From the NCBI GenBank assembly GCA_013286385.1, contig JABDFU010000019.1, positions 1-33,851 on the forward strand: DNA of 33,851 nucleotides. Direction: 5' to 3'. The position numbers were made by a program, and so were the translations under genes. This document shows, in pieces, positions 32,436-33,851 of this stretch (its first letter is position 1; every line of letters starts with the position of its first letter). The notes below the pieces were generated by a model that worked only from the letters and a program-made list of their open reading frames with translations, ran no database searches and was not told where the DNA came from. The DNA is from Bacteroidota bacterium. Its GTDB lineage: Bacteria > Bacteroidota > Bacteroidia > JABDFU01.

Positions 32436-33851
32436 TCACGCATTTACAGTCAGTTTGGGCGCCGCCGCCAGAATCTCTTCATTGGCCGCACTTGAATACT
32501 GCTCGAAGTTTTTCACGAAAGAGGCGGCGAGGCTGGCCGCCTTGGCATCGTACTCTTCTTTTTTCTTCCAGGTGTTGCGGGGGTTGAGAATTTCGGAGGG
32601 GACATCAGGACAGGTTTCGGGAATGCTGAGTCCGAATACGGGCATATTTTGGTAACTGACCTTATCCAGGCTGCCGTTTAATGCAGCGGTTATAATGGAT
32701 CTGGTGTAGGCTAATTTCATCCGGGTCCCGGTTCCATAGGGACCACCGGTCCAGCCGGTATTGATGAGCCATACACTGACTTTGTTTTCCTTCAGTTTTT
32801 TTCCCAGCAATTCGGCATATTTTGTGGGGTGAAGCGGCAGGAAGGCTTTTCCGAAACAGGCTGAAAAGGTCAGCGTCGGTTCGGTTACACCCACTTCGGT
32901 TCCGGCCACTTTGGCGGTATAGCCCGAGATAAAATGATACATGGCCTGGGCCGGGCTGAGTTTTGAAATAGGGGGCAGTACGCCGCAGGCATCGCAGGTC
33001 AGAAAGAAAATATTTTTAGGAATTTCTCCGATGGAGGGTTCCACTGCATTGGCAATGTGATCGATCGGGTAGGCCGCCCGGGTGTTCTCGGTCTTGGATA
33101 TGTTTTTGTAATCCACCGAATTGCTGTCGTCCTTGAATTCAATGTTCTCCAAAAGGGAACCGAATTTTATCGCGTTGAAAATTTCAGGCTCTTTTTCCTT
33201 GCTCAGGTCCACGCATTTGGCGTAACAGCCACCTTCGAAATTGAATACGGTTTTGTCTGCCCATCCGTGTTCGTCGTCGCCGATCAGTCCCCGGTTAGGG
33301 TCGGCTGAAAGGGTGGTTTTTCCGGTTCCTGAAAGTCCGAAGAAAATAGCCGTATCTCCGTTCTTTCCGATATTGCCTGAGCAATGCATGGATAATACTC
33401 CTTTTTCCTGGGGCAGGATGTAATTCAAAAGGGTGAAAATTCCTTTTTTAATTTCACCGGTATAGGCACTTCCGCCAATCAAAATAATTTTCCTTGTAAA
33501 GTTAAGTATGGTGAAATTGTGCTGGCGGGTGTGATCGATCTTTGGATTGGCTTTAAAACCGGGAGCCTGAAGAATGGTCCAGTCGGTCTTGAAATTCAGA
33601 AGTTCATCTTTGGTCGGGCGCAGAAACAGATTGTTGGCGAACAGATTGGCCCAGGGGGATTCGGTTACCACCCTCACTCCGATACGGTAGGCAGGGTCGG
33701 CACAGGCAAAACAATCCCTGATATAGACCTCTTTTCCGCTGAGGTAAGCGGTAACCCTGTTATACAGGCGGTCAAAATCCTCGGGTTCAAATTTCGAATT
33801 GACATCTCCCCACCAAACGGTGTTTTTGGTAATGGCGTCGCAAACAATGTA
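32436..33851 (-). CDS. pckA: ATP-type phosphoenolpyruvate carboxykinase (5' end outside window)
   Basis: The frame is open to the right window edge, giving 471 visible residues of a protein normally about 530-540 aa; the missing N-terminus lies beyond the window and the GTG at 33677 is not the real start. Visible motifs include VVWGDVNSKFEPEDF-like upstream sequence, YRIGVRVVTESPWANLFANN, the kinase P-loop FFGLSGTGKTTLSAD, IGDDEHGW, the PEPCK-specific FNFEGGCYAKCVDL, YPIDHIANA, VTEPTLTFSACFGKAFLPLHP, and NTGWTGGPYGTGTRMKL. These are the substrate- and ATP-binding elements of the ATP-type enzyme, which converts oxaloacetate to phosphoenolpyruvate in gluconeogenesis. It is transcribed toward the T4SS-like locus, whose remnants (dinD, IS66-type) end about 90 nt before its stop. 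Confidence 0.95.
   Translation of the reverse strand, partial: YIVCDAITKNTVWWGDVNSKFEPEDFDRLYNRVTAYLSGKEVYIRDCFACADPAYRIGVRVVTESPWANLFANNLFLRPTKDELLNFKTDWTILQAPGFKANPKIDHTRQHNFTILNFTRKIILIGGSAYTGEIKKGIFTLLNYILPQEKGVLSMHCSGNIGKNGDTAIFFGLSGTGKTTLSADPNRGLIGDDEHGWADKTVFNFEGGCYAKCVDLSKEKEPEIFNAIKFGSLLENIEFKDDSNSVDYKNISKTENTRAAYPIDHIANAVEPSIGEIPKNIFFLTCDACGVLPPISKLSPAQAMYHFISGYTAKVAGTEVGVTEPTLTFSACFGKAFLPLHPTKYAELLGKKLKENKVSVWLINTGWTGGPYGTGTRMKLAYTRSIITAALNGSLDKVSYQNMPVFGLSIPETCPDVPSEILNPRNTWKKKEEYDAKAASLAASFVKNFEQYSSAANEEILAAAPKLTVNA

Noticed and set aside
32427..32438. Palindrome TGAGAAATCTCA overlapping the pckA stop codon, followed on the minus strand by TTTTAT, as a pckA terminator.
   Set aside because: Only a four- to five-bp stem with a minimal loop and overlapping the stop codon; not convincing as an intrinsic terminator.

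Overview
The window looks like a chromosomal segment of a member of the Bacteroidota, probably an environmental Chitinophagales/Sphingobacteriia-type lineage. The evidence is a type B sorting domain of the type IX secretion system (gliding motility-associated C-terminal domain), Bacteroides-type conjugative-transposon Tra proteins, a YfhO-type membrane protein, an IcmF fused mutase, ATP-type PEP carboxykinase, and candidate promoters of the Bacteroidota form (TTG, 19 nt, then TAnnTTTG-like). No rRNA, tRNA or CRISPR array was seen.

Region 1 (1-7146) is cell-envelope glycan metabolism on the + strand: the 3' part of a YfhO-type protein, UDP-GlcNAc 2-epimerase (wecB), a GT-B glycosyltransferase, and a GT39/PMT-like membrane glycosyltransferase. 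The first four genes are almost contiguous. A collagen-like lipoprotein gene runs against them and overlaps the fourth by 35 nt. Then comes an FAD-dependent amine-oxidase-like gene split by a single-base frameshift at a T7 tract. Region 2 (7173-12899) holds icmF (B12-dependent acyl-CoA mutase fused to its G-protein chaperone) and, convergent with it, an outer-membrane patatin phospholipase fused to a surface-antigen barrel.

Region 3 (12932-18265, - strand) is a three-gene SMC operon, mksF-mksE-mksB. Its order is like Wadjet jetABC, but no jetD nuclease is present; the patatin gene sits where jetD would be.

Region 4 (18496-31515, + strand) is the most interesting part. It is a tightly packed, operon-like set of conjugation-type secretion genes: unknown 101-aa membrane protein, TraE, TraF, TraG (VirB4-like), TraJ (VirB6-like), TraK (VirB8-like), TraN (VirB9-like), TraM (VirB10-like) and a VirB5-like protein. 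These are followed by a self-cleaving S74-type adhesin/fibre protein, a PKD-containing T9SS cargo protein, TraO and a lipoprotein. No relaxase, coupling protein, primase, ParA or integrase is encoded in the window. The locus therefore looks like a T4SS-derived surface or secretion apparatus, or the transfer half of an element, with its own surface proteins built in. A Bacteroidota-type promoter and a perfect inverted repeat abutting the first start codon lie in the divergent intergenic region shared with mksF.

Region 5 (31516-32435) is AT-rich debris: a 36-codon ORF remnant, a truncated dinD and a truncated IS66-type accessory gene. Region 6 is the 3' part of pckA on the - strand, which runs off the window.
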